From NCBI GenBank assembly GCA_030549775.1, contig CM060175.1, positions 109,732,688 through 109,796,687 on the forward strand: a stretch of DNA of 64,000 nucleotides, written 5' to 3'. Origin of the DNA: Tamarix chinensis (lineage: Eukaryota > Streptophyta > Magnoliopsida > Caryophyllales > Tamaricaceae). The translations under genes and the position numbers were made by a program. Below the pieces are notes generated by a model. The model saw only the letters and a list, made by a program, of their open reading frames with translations, did not search any database and was not told where the DNA came from. Below are positions 11,812 to 24,443 of the stretch, one piece after another. Position 1 is the first letter of the stretch. Each line of letters starts with the position of its first letter.

Positions 11812-12210
11812 GAGTACCGATCCACCGGTTATAATAGTGGCCCAGGAACGTGTTGCCCTGGCAAGTGATTATGAGTACTGATCCTCCGGATATAATAGTG
11901 GCCCAGGAGCGTATTGCCCTGGATGATGTTGATATATATTTCGATCCACCGGCAATAATAGTGGGGGTCCCGAGCTCAATAAAACCAGTTATATATGTGA
12001 ATAAAGTTATGGAAAAATACTAATCACTTATAGTGGAACACCATGTAAGTTGGGGCCAGACCGGTCCATTGGCGAATAATAGTGGCCAGGAGCGTTTTGC
12101 CTTGGAGACCGATCCACCGTCATATAATAGTGGTTAGGTGCGTTCTACCCTATAAGTGACCGATCCACCGAATATAATAGTGGGATTCTCGTACTCACAT
12201 GGATAAAAAA
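11812..12210 (+). repeat. Module-plus-hairpin array of E1
   Basis: Six copies of a fixed module (GATCCACCGGNTATAATAGTGG) alternate with short imperfect inverted repeats. Example: CCAGG (11842-11846) can pair with CCTGG (11857-11861). The array is in two blocks of three modules separated by about 100 bp. All ten units carry this array at the same relative place. Confidence 0.8.
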
Positions 12211-12420
12211 TATGAGATTGATTGAATGATGATGGAATAATGGCTTAAGGCCCGAATGTATTGATTTTACACTATGACATGGCTTAAGGCCCAAAAGTAT
12301 CGATCGTGACTTATAACTTGTTATGCATGTGATCGTTATGTATGCACATCTTATTACATATGTATATAGATTGCATTATGTGTTGCATTGCGGGTCTATT
12401 TTTAAGTGTGGTATTAAAGG

Positions 12421-12520
12421 GTTACTCAGTACCATAGTACTGAAGGGATTCCCTTCGTGGGGCCCCTGCCTATTCAATGGGCAGTGCCCCTTGTAGGTCT
12501 TTTCAGGTGCTACTCAAGTG
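12421..12520 (+). other. Hairpin cluster near the 3' end of E1
   Basis: CAGTAC (12427-12432) pairs perfectly with GTACTG (12437-12442) across a CATA loop. AAGGG/CCCTT and GGGC/GCCC inverted repeats follow within 60 bp, plus the palindrome GGGGCCCC. The CAGTA hairpin recurs in the other families with different loops and compensating changes. Predicted from sequence only. Confidence 0.55.
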
Positions 12521-12711
12521 GGCAACGGGAAAGAGAGTAAGGAACTATCCGGTACCGTTAGGGTTTTTCTCTTTCTCCTTTAGATTCCTGGTTTTAATGT
12601 TAATGTTGTTAAAGTAACCATCATTGGTGGATTTTATTCTTGTAAATGATTTGATGCGCTACTCTGATTTAAAAATAGATTGTAAATTGTGTTTTACACT
12701 TTTAGCCTTAG

Positions 12712-12757
12712 CACTTAGTACTGGAAAGGTAGGAGTGAACCGGTCTGGTACTAAGTG
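12712..12757 (+). other. Terminal conserved hairpin of E1
   Basis: CACTTAGTAC (12712-12721) is complementary to GTACTAAGTG (12748-12757) over all ten bases. Inside it a TG/TG internal loop and a second weaker stem (GAAAGG with CCGGTC, four of six pairs) lead to a ten-base loop. The element lies 100 bp from the 3' end. Homologous hairpins are present in all ten units. Confidence 0.7.
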
Positions 12758-12857
12758 TGGCGGTAATATCCCTAGAATTCACGATTTTATAATTTGCTTC
12801 TGCTAACTCTTTCAAATAAAACAAAAATTTTCAGTAGTGAATTTTAGGGGTGTTACA

Positions 12858-14300
12858 GTGAATCACTAGAAAAATTTTCCAACAATTTTTACTATATGGT
12901 TAAACCTACATACCATAATAAAAATAAAAATTATGTACACATTTAGTTGTGTGTGGTTGTACTTTTAACATATAATAGTTGTACATTTACCTTCACATAG
13001 TTGTACATTTTGAAAATATGTAGCGTTAAATGTACAAGCATATAAACATATATGCACACCTAATATGCCCTATATGTACAAGTACACATAACTTAATGTA
13101 CAACTATAATTAGAGTTTGGTAAAATGCTTGTTATGCATATTCTCTGTAGGATAATTAGAGATCTTTTCCTTGCATTGTTAAATGGTGCCATATTCATAA
13201 TCTAATTTCACAAGAATTATTATGATATAGAATACTGTACAACTATTTATAGGTAATTGTACATTGAAAGGATTTATGGGTAAAATTATGGTTAACTATG
13301 TGTACATGTATATTTTTAGTCATTTTATGTGAGTTTTGTTGTAATTAAAGTCATTTTTTTATCTTGGTTAAAAACTTAAATTATATTTCAAAATAATTAT
13401 GTTATCTTTATCTCTTATCTAATTTCACTAAGTGGGGGTCATAATTAATTTTTATCGGTACTATGAACTAATAACTCAACTCCTTCCTTTACCAAATTAA
13501 AAGAAATCCTGTATAATTAATTATAGTTAAATATACATCGAAAGCTCCTATTTATACAACAATAGTCAGTTATATGTACATGTATGTTTTTAGCCATATT
13601 ATGTTAGTTTTGTTGTAATTAAAGCCATTTTTTTATCTTGGCTTTTTAATAACTTAAATTATAATTTTAAAAATTATTGTTATTTTTATCTTTGATCTAA
13701 TTTCACAAAGTGAGGGTCATAATTATTTTTTATCCGTAAAATGAGCGAATTACTTAACTCCTCCAGTTACCAAATTAAAAGGAGAACTGTACACCTAATT
13801 ATATGTAAATGTACATTAAAAGTTCCTATTTGTACAACTATATTCAACTATATGTACATGTATATACTTAGTCATGTTATATTAGGTTTGTTGTAATTGA
13901 AGTCATTTTTTAGTAACTTAAATTATAATTCAACAAAATATTGTTATTTTTTTTATCTCTAATCTAATTTCAATAGGTGGGTGGTTCATAATTATTTTTT
14001 ATCCATATTATGAACTAATTACCTCATTGCTTTACCAAATTTTAAAAAATATATATATAACTAGTTATAGGTAAACATACATCGAAAGTCCCTGTTTGTA
14101 CAACTTTAGTCAACTATATGTACATGCATATTTTTAGTTATATTATGTTAGTTTTTTTTTTGTAATTGAAGTTATCTTAACCTTGTACCAAATTGAAAAG
14201 AACCCTATATAACTAGTTATAGGTAAATGTACATCAAAAGGCTTTATTTGTACAACTAAGGTTAACCATGTGTACATGTATATTTTATCTTGAAATCATA
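12858..14300 (+). repeat. Inner left arm of H: tandem units of about 250-280 bp
   Basis: Units repeat the order TATAGGTAAATGTACATC, then TTTGTACAACTATAGTCAAC, TATGTACATGTATATTTTTAG, TTGTAATTAAAGTCATTTTTT, and CTAATTTCACAAGTGGGGGTCATAATTA (given here in parts). Starts recur near 13310, 13580, 13855, 14090 and 14260. A single related unit precedes E1 at about 7150-7400, so E1 interrupted the array. The same unit occurs in reverse orientation at 15421-16712. No coding potential. Confidence 0.8.
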
Positions 14301-15420
14301 TATATATATATAGTTCCGTCCACTTTGAAGGAATTTGAAGTACTAATCATTTTTTAAGTCGATATCAAAAATAAAATAAAATTTGAAACAGTTCAACTTC
14401 CACCACCACCTTGACACAAAGTTAAATATCATTCAAGCTCCTCTGATTTTTAACTTGTTCTATTTTGGTTCCTATGGTTTTAAAATATTTATTGTAATCC
14501 CTATAAAATCATATTATATTCAAATTAGTTCCCCAACCCTATATGAATCTATTATTACATGTTAAGTATTATAATTCCTGTACTAATAAACAAATTATAA
14601 CCCAAACATATATTTTACATGTTATTCTAATCATTAACTTATTAGTAATTTCATATCTAAATATAACCTCCCTAAACCAATGAAAATCATCCAAAATCAA
14701 TAGTTTTATCAAAGCCAACTCCACCTTGATTTCACATTCTTCATCTTCATTCTTCCTCTCCTCCAGCCCATCCATGGAAAGTATGCTCTCCATGATCCAT
14801 TAATGTTGTGTGTCACCTACTTCATTCACTAGTGAGGAATCACCGAGACTGAATTGAATACATAAGTTGATCAATAGATTAGGCCTTCATCTTTATGCTT
14901 CATATCCTATAGCCTATCCATTGAAAGACTACTCAACACTGTCCATTCATGTCACCTCCTTTGTTCATCGGTGAGGGATCATCGAGCTTGAATTGAACAC
15001 ATTTTTCGATCAGTAAGTTAGGATATAATTTTTCATATGTTAAATTTGTAATTCTAGGGTTCATCTTATATGATTTAGCATTATTAAGTTTTCAATTTCC
15101 CCCCTTTGATGGTTCTGGTGTATAAACATAAGTTACTATATAGCTCTCATAGATCATGGTGCAATTATATGACCATTAGTCATATTCATTGATTGTTTAT
15201 TTATAATTATGATTGATATATTTTTTATTAATTCATAATTTACAAGTATAATTAATATTTTTTGTATTAATTTGTTATTTAAAATTATAATTAATATTTT
15301 TATATGGATTATTAATGTAAAATTATTATTAATAATAATTTTATTAATTATTAACCTAGTATTACTATTAATATTATTCTTATCTAAAGTAAACATAAAT
15401 TCTTAGATATTTTAACTTAC
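14301..15420. other. Central spacer of the inverted repeat H
   Basis: This is the segment between the inward-facing tandem arrays. It starts with a 60-bp AT-rich part, continues with low-copy-looking DNA, and ends with an AT-rich region (15170-15400) of TAATTATTAAT-like sequence. No transposase, RNA gene or other coding frame could be recognised, although short frames exist on the minus strand at 14569-14793. Confidence 0.45.
14765..15024 (+). repeat. Diverged direct duplication in the central spacer
   Basis: 14765-14885 and 14911-15024 share the order CCATTGAAAG, then CCATTNATG, GTCACCT, ACTTCATT, GTGAGGNATCANCGAG, CTTGAATTGAA and GATCANTAGNTTAGG. The two copies differ at many positions. 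Neither encodes a recognised product. Confidence 0.55.
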
Positions 15421-16712
15421 AAATAAACTAACAAAAACAACTAAAAATGTGCATGTACATATTTAGGTAACTACGATCGTAAAAATATGAACTTTCGATG
15501 TACATATACCTATAGCTACATGCACAAAGTTTATTTTAATTAAGTATTGAGGAAAGTTAAGTGATTCATTCATACTACAGATAATAATAATAATATTACC
15601 TACTTGAAATTAGATCACATGTTCATTTATATTATTAACAAAAATAATTTAAGTGTTCATGACCTTAACAACAATAAATCCAACATTCCATTGATCAAAA
15701 AGCATATGTACACATAGGTAATCACACTCATACAAATACGGACTTTCAGTGTACATATGCCTATAATCATGTGTACATAATTTCTCTTAATTAAGTATTG
15801 AGCTAAGTAATTTATTCATATTACAGATAAAAGTAATAATACTACTTACTTAGTGAACTCGGATAACATGTTGATTCATATCGTTAACAAAAATAATTTA
15901 AGCGTTTATTATGGAAAAATGACCTTAATAACAATAAATCTAACATCCCATTAGTAAAAGTGTACATGTATACATATAGATAACCACATTCGTATAAATA
16001 TGGACTTTCAGTGTACATTTACCTATAAGTACATGTACATAGTTTCTTTCATTCAAGTACTAAGCTAAGTACAGTCATACTACGAATAAAAGTAATAATA
16101 CTACTTATTTAATGAAATCATATCACAAGTTAATTCATATTGTTAGCAAAAATAATTTAAAGGTTTATCATGGAAAAACAACCTTAACAATAATAAATCA
16201 AACATTCCATTAGTAAAATGTAAATGTACATATATATAACCACACTTGTACAAATACAGACTTTTGGTGTACATTCATCTATAATTACATGTACAGAGTT
16301 TCATTCAATTAAGTACTGAGTAGAATTAAGTAATTTATTCATACCACGGATAAAACTAATAATGTTTCCTACTTAGTGAAATCATATCAGAGGCAGACTC
16401 ATGTTTGTTTCAAATATAATGTCGATGTTTTTTTTATGAAAGAATGACATTAAGTACAATTTAATAACATACTTCCTAAAAAGTACATGTACATATTGGT
16501 CACCACAAGTGTACAAATATGGACTTTTAAATTTCAATATACTTGTATATATAATTACATGTCAACGTTTTTTTATTAAGTACCAAACAAAGTCATACTA
16601 TGAATAAAAATAAAAATTACTTCCTTAGTATTTTTTTCTCCAAAACTAAACGCAAGAAACTGTTTCTAGAAATTCATTTTCCATGGGTATTTTCTAGCAG
16701 CTAGATAGAGGG
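15421..16712 (-). repeat. Inner right arm of H: inverted tandem units
   Basis: About five units of roughly 250 bp carry the complement of the left-arm unit, with TACATGTACATATNGGTAACCACA, ATATGGACTTTCAGTGTACAT and CTATAATNACATGTACA in order (given in parts). The last 60 bp (CAAGAAACTGTTTCTAGAA to TAGATAGAGGG) are the complement of about 6985-7060 in the left arm. The five bases GAGGG at 16708-16712 form the left target duplication of E2. Confidence 0.8.
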
Positions 16713-16812
16713 TCTAATATCCCCAAAATTCACTACTGAAAAATTTCATTTTATTAAAAGAATTAGCGGAAGCGGAAGAACAAAAATGTGAATTATAGGT
16801 ATATTACCGCCA

Positions 16813-16858
16813 CACTTAGTACCAAATCGAGTCACTCCTACCGTTTCAATAGCAAGTG
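16813..16858 (-). other. Terminal hairpin of E2 (decayed)
   Basis: CACTTAGTAC (16813-16822) faces TAGCAAGTG (16850-16858). About two mismatches relative to the perfect ten-base stem of E1, in line with the older age of E2 inferred from nesting. Confidence 0.5.
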
Positions 16859-17389
16859 CTAAGGTTGAAAGAGTAAAATACAATTTACGAGAAACTCAAA
16901 CATATTTAAATCAGAGTAGCGTAAATAGCACTTTACAAGAATAAAATCCACTAGTGGTGGTTACAAGACTACGGATTACATTTAAACCAGGGTCAAAAGA
17001 GAGAGGGGTGAAACCCTAAAATTTCAGATAATTCCTTACGTTCTTTCCCGTTGCCCACTTGAATAGCTCCCGAAAAGGACCTATAAGGGACGCTGCCTAT
17101 TGAATAGGTAGGGCCCCACAAATGGAACCCTTCGGTACTATGGTACTGAGTAATCCTTTAAAACACACTTAAAAGTAGATCTACAATGCAACACATGATA
17201 CAATACTATATTCATATATAATAAGAGGTGCATACATAATATTCACATTCATACATTCCCATACTTAACAAGTCTATTAACTGTGGTTAGATCAAAAGGC
17301 ACAATCAATACTATTGGGCCTTAAACCATTAGTCCATCATTAATCAATCATCTCGGATTATAATATATCCATGTGAGTGTGGGTACCCC

Positions 17390-17700
17390 ACTATTATAGC
17401 CGATGAACCAGAATACATATAGGACAGAATGCTCCTGACCACTACTATTACCAGTGGACCAATCTCCAAGGCAGAACGCTCCTAGCCACTATTATTCGCC
17501 GGTGGACCGGTTTGGCCCCACTCACATGGTGTTTCACTATAAGTGATTAGTATTTTCCATGATTTATTTACATCCAAGATTGGATTTATTGAGCTCAAGA
17601 TCCCCCACTATTATAGCTGGTAGACCAGAATACGTACAATCACCATCTAAGGAAATACACTCTTGTGCCACTATTATATCCGGTGGACCGGTACTCATAA
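17390..17700 (-). repeat. Module-plus-hairpin array of E2
   Basis: Five copies of CCACTATTAT..CCGGTGGA-like modules (some mutated to GATGAACC or GGTAGACC), separated by short inverted repeats. The punctuating segment ACTCACATGGTGTTTCACTA lies between the two blocks, as in E3 and E10. Confidence 0.75.
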
Positions 17701-18389
17701 TCATAATCAACTAAGCCTGGCTCATTAGTCTTTCACTTTCACGATGAGTGTTTTTCCTTTTTAATGATCACAACAGTTCCATTTATTTGCCTCAGATGGG
17801 AGATCAAGATCTCGGGACACAAAGGTACACCAGTCGCACTGGTGCATACCAGCTACTCAGTACCCTCCAACTATCAATCTACGAACACAAAGGTACCTTG
17901 GTCGTACTATTGTATACAGCTAACTTAGTACCCTACCGACAAGGACACCTAATCCATAAGTATGCATACCCCCTAAGTAGGTTCATAGAGCTAAATAGGG
18001 TTGGGGCACAAAGGCACACTAGCAAATACTAGAATAACCATGAGTTAAACCACATCTTTAGGGTAGCAAACCCTAAAGAGCCACCATTCCCGATCTCGAG
18101 GTTATTCACTTTAAGTATTAGTGTCTTAATTAAGGTGATCACAAAAAGTACATCAATTCGATACATATTCACTTTCAATTATTCTAATATCGTTAGATAT
18201 TCCTTACTCATACGGTTATCCAAGATAACATAGAGGAATTATTAAGGCCATCATAGTCTCATCTGATTCCGATTTAGGATTCGTTTTCGTGATACTTACT
18301 AATTGTCAAATACCATTATCTTACTATTCAGTGTTATTTGAGTCTTATTACAAAACTCTGTTATCACAACGACATATTAAATATGGGTT

Positions 18390-19385
18390 ACTGATTTACC
18401 CCTTGCTTGAACAATTATTAAGTTATCCCTTCTCTACTTGCCATTTTATGATATTACCCTTCATGTTGCATAATTACTAAATTACCCCTTACTCGGTTTA
18501 GGTTACCAAGTTATCTCCCATACTTATTAGGTCACCAATTGCCCTTCATAACTGTTATACTTGTCATATTTCCATTTGGTTGGTTAGATTACCAAATTAC
18601 CCTTGTCCTTTGTTATAATTACCAAATTGCCCTTTAGTTGGTCAAATTACCAGATTACCCATCTCCATTATCATAATTACCAAATTACCTTTAGTTGGTT
18701 AAATTACCAAATTACTCTTCTTCATTATCATAATCATCAAATTGCCCTTCTCTATCATCATAATTACAAAATCACCCTTCGCTATTATCATAATTACCAA
18801 ACTACCCTTTAGTTAGGTAATTTACCAAATTACCCTTCTCCAAATTACCAAATTACCATTCTCCATTATCATAATTACCAATTTACCCTTCTCCATTATC
18901 ATAATTACCATTTTACCCTTCTCCATTATTATAATTACCATTTTACTCTTTTCCATTATTATAATTACCACTTTACCTTTTTACTTACAAAATTACCAGT
19001 TTACCCTTTACTTCTAAAATTACCATAGTACCCTTTTACTTGTAAATTATCATTTCGCCCTTTACTTTCAAAATCACCATAATACTCCTTTTACTTACAA
19101 AATTACCATTTTTCCTTTTACTTCCAAAATTACCATTTTTCCTTTTACTTCCAAAATTACCCTAATACCCTTTTACTTGCAAAATTACCATACTACCATT
19201 TTACTTACTAAATTACCATTTTCCCCTTTACTTGCAAAATTACCATAATACCCTTTACTTGCAAAATTACCATTTTACCCCTTTACTTCCAACATTACCA
19301 TAATACCCCTTTTACTTACAAAATTACCATTTCCAAAATTACCACAATACCCTTTTACTTTCAAAATTACCATTTTCCCCCTATT
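18390..19385 (-). repeat. Degenerate GGTAATT minisatellite of E2
   Basis: About 1 kb of units around AATTACCAAATTACCCTT followed by CTCCATTATCAT, period about 27-33 bp with many length variants. Same family as the arrays in E1, E3 and E10 and in the corresponding position. Confidence 0.85.
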
Positions 19386-20403
19386 ACACCACTTTTATTA
19401 AATTATCATCACTGCATGAAATAGTAATATTAATACTCCATTCTCATTATCCAACTCCACCAACTATTATATTTTAACATAATACTCATTAGCACCCACA
19501 CATATTAGGCAACACTCATGCACAAGGCATATTACTAAAATGCCCCTAGAGATTACAATAATATTATTCATGCATCAATGGTCACAATAATATAATATAA
19601 CATAGATAAGTACTTAACATTTTCATCAATAACCCAACTCTTTCCTTAAGCAATATTTCCACACGTGGCATATAAACTAGCATGCTCTCTTTTATATCAA
19701 TTAATATAAGAAACTACATATATTATATTAAAAAACATATATCAACCATAATAACATTTTAAAAATCCTAATGTGCTAGCATACATTTATCCATGCGTTT
19801 AAGTGGGGTTTAACGATTATCTTAATTCCCGTAAAAATCGAACCTTATCAGTATCCCGGTTAAAGATTTGATTAGCAAAACCAATACCTAAAAATAATAT
19901 CAATAATTGTCATATTAGAAATGAGAAAACCAAAGCATAAGACTTTATAAAACTTAATTAATGAAATACTTAAATTAAATATTATTATACTTTTAAAATT
20001 ATTAAAAAATTATATCAAGGCATGCAGCAACTCATACTATTCATGCATCATGAGCTGCATGCAAAACAAGAGGGAAAAGGGGTTGAAATGGCATAAACGG
20101 AAGAAGAGGTAGTCAATATCGGGTTAAGGTTTTGGGGCTAGGAGAAAGGGTAGGTGAGGGAGGATTTAGGGCAAGGGAAGGGTGCAGGGGTGAAGAGGGG
20201 GTGTAGGTGGTGGTCGAGGATAGGTTGTTGGCGGGCAAGAGTGAGGGGGGGGGGGGGCGGGGGCAACAACGAGACTGCAAAGGTGGCTGTAGAGGTGGAG
20301 GGGGCTATAACACCCCCAAAATTCACTACTGAAAAATTTTGTTTTATTAAAAGATTAGCGGAAATAAAATAATAAACTGTGAATTTCGGGAATATTACCG
20401 CCA

Positions 20404-20449
20404 CACTTAGAACCAGACCGGTTCACTCATACCGTTGCGGTACCAAGTA
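20404..20449 (-). other. Terminal hairpin of E3 (decayed)
   Basis: CACTTAGAAC (20404-20413) faces GTACCAAGTA (20440-20449). The inner GACCGG/CCGTTG stem is also imperfect. Homologous to the perfect hairpins of E1, E5 and E8. Confidence 0.5.
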
Positions 20450-21009
20450 CTAAGGCTAAAGAATGAAATATCAATTGCTAGAAATTCAATTCATATTTAA
20501 AATCAAAGTAGCACAAGTAAGCATTTACAAGAGTAAAAATCCACCAGTGGTGGTTATAAGAACAAGGATTTCATTTAAACCAAATAATCGAAGAGGAAGG
20601 ATGAAACCCTAAAAGCCGGATAATCCTTACGCTCTTTCCTGTTTCCCACTTGAGTAGCACCTAAAATTAGACCTGCAAGGGACACTGTCCATTGAATAAG
20701 CAGGGGCCCCACAAAGGGAACCCTTCAATACTACGGTACTGAGTAACCCTTTAAAATCACACTTAAAAGTAGGTCTGTAATGTCACACATGATACAAAGC
20801 TATATACATATATAACAAGATGTGTACATATAACATTCACATAATTAACCATCACATCAGATATCAATAGGTTGTTATGAACAATCGATACTTTCGAGCC
20901 TTAAGCCATGTCATAGTGCAAAATCAATACATTCGGGACTTAAGCCATTAGTCTATCATTATTCAGTCAACTCTCATATTTTATATCCATGTGAGTGCGG
21001 GAACCCCAC

Positions 21010-21390
21010 TATTATAGCCGGTGGATCGGTCACTTATAGGGCTGAACGCACCTAACCACTATTATATGCCGGTGGATCGGTCTCCAAGGCAAAGCGCTCC
21101 TGGCCACTATTATTCGCTGGTGGACCGGTCTGGCTCCGACTCACATGGTGTTCCACTATAAGTGATTAGTATTTTTCCATAACTTTATTCACATCCATGA
21201 CTGATTTTATTGAGCTTAGGACCCCCACTATTATTGCCGGTGGATCGGAATATATATCAACATCATCCAAGGCAACACGCTCATGGGCCACTATTATGTC
21301 CGGTGGATTGGTACTCATAATCACTTGCCAGGGCAACACGCTCCTGGGCCACTATTATAACCGGTGGATCGGTACTCAATATCATAAGTC
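21010..21390 (-). repeat. Module-plus-hairpin array of E3
   Basis: Six modules CCACTATTAT(N)CCGGTGGATCGGT in two blocks of three. Hairpins between them include CCAGG (21328-21332) with CCTGG (21343-21347), extended by GC/GC with one bulged T, and TAGG/CCTA near 21037-21055. Period about 50 bp within blocks. Confidence 0.8.
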
Positions 21391-22084
21391 AACTGGGCCC
21401 GGCTCATTAATCTTTCACTTTCATTATTAGTATTTTTCCTTTCTTTAATCAGCATAACAATTATATTTATTTGCCTTGGACGAGAGATCAAGAACTCAAG
21501 ACACAAAGGTACACCGGTCGTACCAGTGCATACAAGCCACTCAGTACCCTTCAACCATGAACCCAGGGATGCAAAGGTACCTTGGTCGTACTGGTACATA
21601 AAGCTACTCAGTACCCTACCGACAAGGACACCTAATCCATAAGTATGCATACCCCCTAACTAGGTCCGTAGAGCTAGATAGAGTAAGATATAGGGCCTGG
21701 TTGGGGCATAAAGGCACACCAGCAAATACCATAATAATCGTGGGCTAAACCACATCTTTAGGGTAGCGACCCCTAAAGAGCCACCATTCCCGATCTCGAG
21801 GTCTTTCACTTTAAGTATTAGTGTCTTAATTAAAGTGATCATGAAAAGTACAATAATCAGATACTTATTCACTTTCAATCGTTCTGATATCATTAGTCAT
21901 TTCTTATTTAGGCGGTTATCTAAGATAACACAAAGAAATTATTAAGGCCATCATAATCTCATCTAATTCCGAATTAGAATTCGTTCTCGTGATACTTACT
22001 AATTATCAAATAATTTACCTTGCTGATCAACGTTATTTAAGTCATATTATGAAATTCAGCAATCACAACGACATGTCAGGTGCA

Positions 22085-23350
22085 AATTACTCATTTACCC
22101 TTTTCTTATATAATTGCTAAGTCATCCCTTCCTTACTTGACGAATTACCCTATTACCCTTCAGGTTGTATAATTACCAATTACCCCTTACTCGATTTAGG
22201 TTACCAAGTTATCTCCTACACTTTTTAGATCACCATTCACCCTTCATAATTGTTACCCTTAACATACTTCCCATTTTGTTGGTTAGATTACCGTATTGCC
22301 CTTCTCCTTTGTTATAATTACTAAATTGCCCTTAAGTCGGATAAATTATCAAATTACCCTTCTTCATTATCATGATTACCAATTTTCCCCTTTAGTTGGT
22401 TAAATAATTACCAATTTACCCTTTGGTTGGTTAAATTACCAAATTGCCCTTCTCCATTATCTTAATTACTGAATTGCCCCTTCAGTTGGATAAATTACCA
22501 AATTGCCCTTATCCATTATCACTATTACCAAATTACCCTTCTCAATTATTATAATTGCCATTTTACCCTTTTCAATTATTATAATTATCATTTTACCCTT
22601 CTCCATTTATTATAAATACCAACTTACCCTTTTTCCATAATTATAATTATTAATTTACCCTTCTCCATAATTATAATTACCAATTTACACTCCTCCATAA
22701 TTACAATTATTAATTTACCCTTCTCCATAATTATAATTACCAATTTACCCTTATCCATTTTTATAATTACTATATTGCCCTTCTCCATTATTAAAATTAC
22801 CATAATACCCTTTTATTGGTTAATTTACCAAATTACCCTTTTCTATTATAATTATCCAATTGCCCTTCTATAATTATAATTTAATTAAATTACCAAATTA
22901 TCCTTCATCATTATCATAATTACCAAGTTACCCCTTACTCCCAAGTTTACCATATATATCCTTTTAATTTACAAAATTACCCTTCTACCTCTTACTTCCA
23001 AATTATCATAATATCCTTTTATTTACAAAATTACCACAATACCCATTTACTTATAAAATTACCATAACACCCCTTTTACTTTAAAAATTACTATTTTACC
23101 CTTTTACATCCAAAATTACCATTTTTATCTTTCCTTACAAAATTACTATTTTGCCATTCTTTTCCAAAATTACCATATTACCCTTTACTCCCAAAATTAC
23201 CATAATACCCCTTTACTCATAAAATTTCATTTTCCCCTTTATTTCCAAACTTACCATAATACCCCTAACTTCCAAAATTGCCACAATACCCCCTTTTTAC
23301 TTGTAAAATTACCATATTGCCCTTTTGACTTTAAAATTATTACTTTACCC
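22085..23350 (-). repeat. Degenerate GGTAATT minisatellite of E3
   Basis: About 1.25 kb of ACCAAATTACCCTTCTCCAT-type units. The succession of unit variants resembles that in E10 (61670-62850), including a block of CATAATTATAATTA-type units, so the array had diversified before these copies dispersed. Confidence 0.85.
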
Positions 23351-24443
23351 CCTTTATTACACCACTTTTATTAAATTAACATTACCATATGGAATAATAA
23401 TATGAATACTCCATTAACAATATCCAACTCCACCAACCATTATATTTTAATATAATACTTATTATCACCCACACATATTAGGCCATAATCTAGCATAAGG
23501 AATATTACTAAAATTCCCCTAGGGCTCCCAATAATAATATTCATGCATAAATGGTCACAATAACATAATATAACATGGATAAGTACTTTAACACTTTCAT
23601 TAATAATCAAGTTCTTCCCTTAGACAACATTTACACGCATAGCACATAAAAGAGCATACTTTCCTTTTTATTAAACAATACAAGCAAACATATAAATTAT
23701 ACTAACAACCATATATCCAACATAATAACATATTAAAAATCCTAATGTGCAAACATACGTTTATCCATGCATTTAAGTGGGGTTTAACGGTTACCTTATT
23801 TCCCACAAAAATTGAATCTTACCAGTATCCCGGTTAAAGATTCAAGCTTTAATTAGCAAAATCAACACCTAAAAATAATATCAATAATTATTATATTAGA
23901 AATAAGAAAATCAAAGCATAAGACCTTATAAAATTTACTTAATGAAATAATTAACTTATATATTATTTTACCTTAAAAATTTTAATAAAAATGGTCCAAT
24001 AATTGTAGCAAATCATTCTGCTTATGCAGCATGAGCTGCATGCAAAAATAAGAGGAAAGGCTTGAAGATGGGGTGAAAGGAAGAAATAATGGTTATTTTC
24101 GGGTTGGGATCTTTAGGCTAGAAAAGAGGGCAGGTAGGGGAGGATTTAGGGCAAGAGAATGGTGCAGGAGTGAAGAGGGGGTATAGGTGGTTGTCGGGGA
24201 TGGGTTCACGGCAGCCAAGGGCAGCAGCGGCGATGGCTGCAGCGAGGTGGCAAAGTTGGCTGCCGAGGTGGGTCGAGGTGGAGGGGCTGAGAAGGAAGGA
24301 AAAGAGAAGGGAAAAATGAAGGGGTTCGGGGGCTTGTTTCGGCCAGAAAATGTATGGGGTCGTAGAGGAGGTTCCAGGGAGTTGAATGGTGGGTTGGGTG
24401 GCGACAAATGCGGCCGGACGGCGGCGGAAGAAGGGGTTACAAG

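Larger units (their letters stand above)
7556..12857 (+). mobile_element. E1: solo LTR-like unit, family A (about 5.3 kb)
   Basis: The right end is a clean GGGGTGTTACA (ending 12857), preceded by the conserved terminal block TTTTCAGTAGTGAATTTTA. The left end near 7556 is decayed, but the next 150 bp match the AT-rich end of E3 (reverse complement of 35890-36020). The order of parts is AT-rich end, pyrimidine tract (7885-9060), GGTAATT-type degenerate repeats (9740-11090), duplicated GGTACC-containing block (11555-11700), module-plus-hairpin array (11812-12210), hairpin cluster (12421-12520) and terminal hairpin (12712-12757). There is no gag, pol, primer-binding site or second LTR. Length agrees with reconstructed E3. 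The five bases after the right end (GTGAA) have no partner before 7556, so the left junction is rearranged or partly deleted. Confidence 0.8.
16713..20305 (-). mobile_element. E2: solo LTR-like unit, family A, first and largest piece
   Basis: E2 runs from TCTAATATCCCC (TG mutated to TC) at 16713 to GGGGATTATA at 57713 and is split into four pieces by E3, E6 and E7. Flanking bases are GAGGG (16708-16712) and AAGGG (57714-57718), a one-mismatch target duplication. The uninterrupted left arm of H near 6975-7000 shows the empty site with one copy (complement of AGAGGGAAAAAA), which confirms the insertion. Own length is about 4.8 kb. This piece holds the terminal block, hairpin array (17390-17700), GGTAATT minisatellite (18390-19385) and the start of the purine tract. 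No coding domain. Confidence 0.87.
20306..24443 (-). mobile_element. E3: solo LTR-like unit, family A, main piece
   Basis: E3 runs from TATAACACCCCC (TG mutated to TA) at 20306 to GGGGGATTACA at 36045, flanked by a perfect 5-bp duplication GGGGC (20301-20305 and 36046-36050). It is inserted in the purine tract of E2. It is split by an hAT element, E4 and E5. Own length without insertions is about 5.3 kb, the same as E1. This piece carries the terminal hairpin, module array, GGTACC blocks, minisatellite and the start of the purine tract. No coding domain or second LTR. Confidence 0.9.

Noticed and set aside
11812..12210. TATAAT boxes as bacterial promoters
   Set aside because: TATAATAGTGG is part of the repeated module in plant nuclear DNA; no bacterial context.
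14569..14793. 74-codon minus-strand frame in the central spacer of H
   Set aside because: No recognisable domain, AT-rich C-terminal half, no second copy with a conserved frame.
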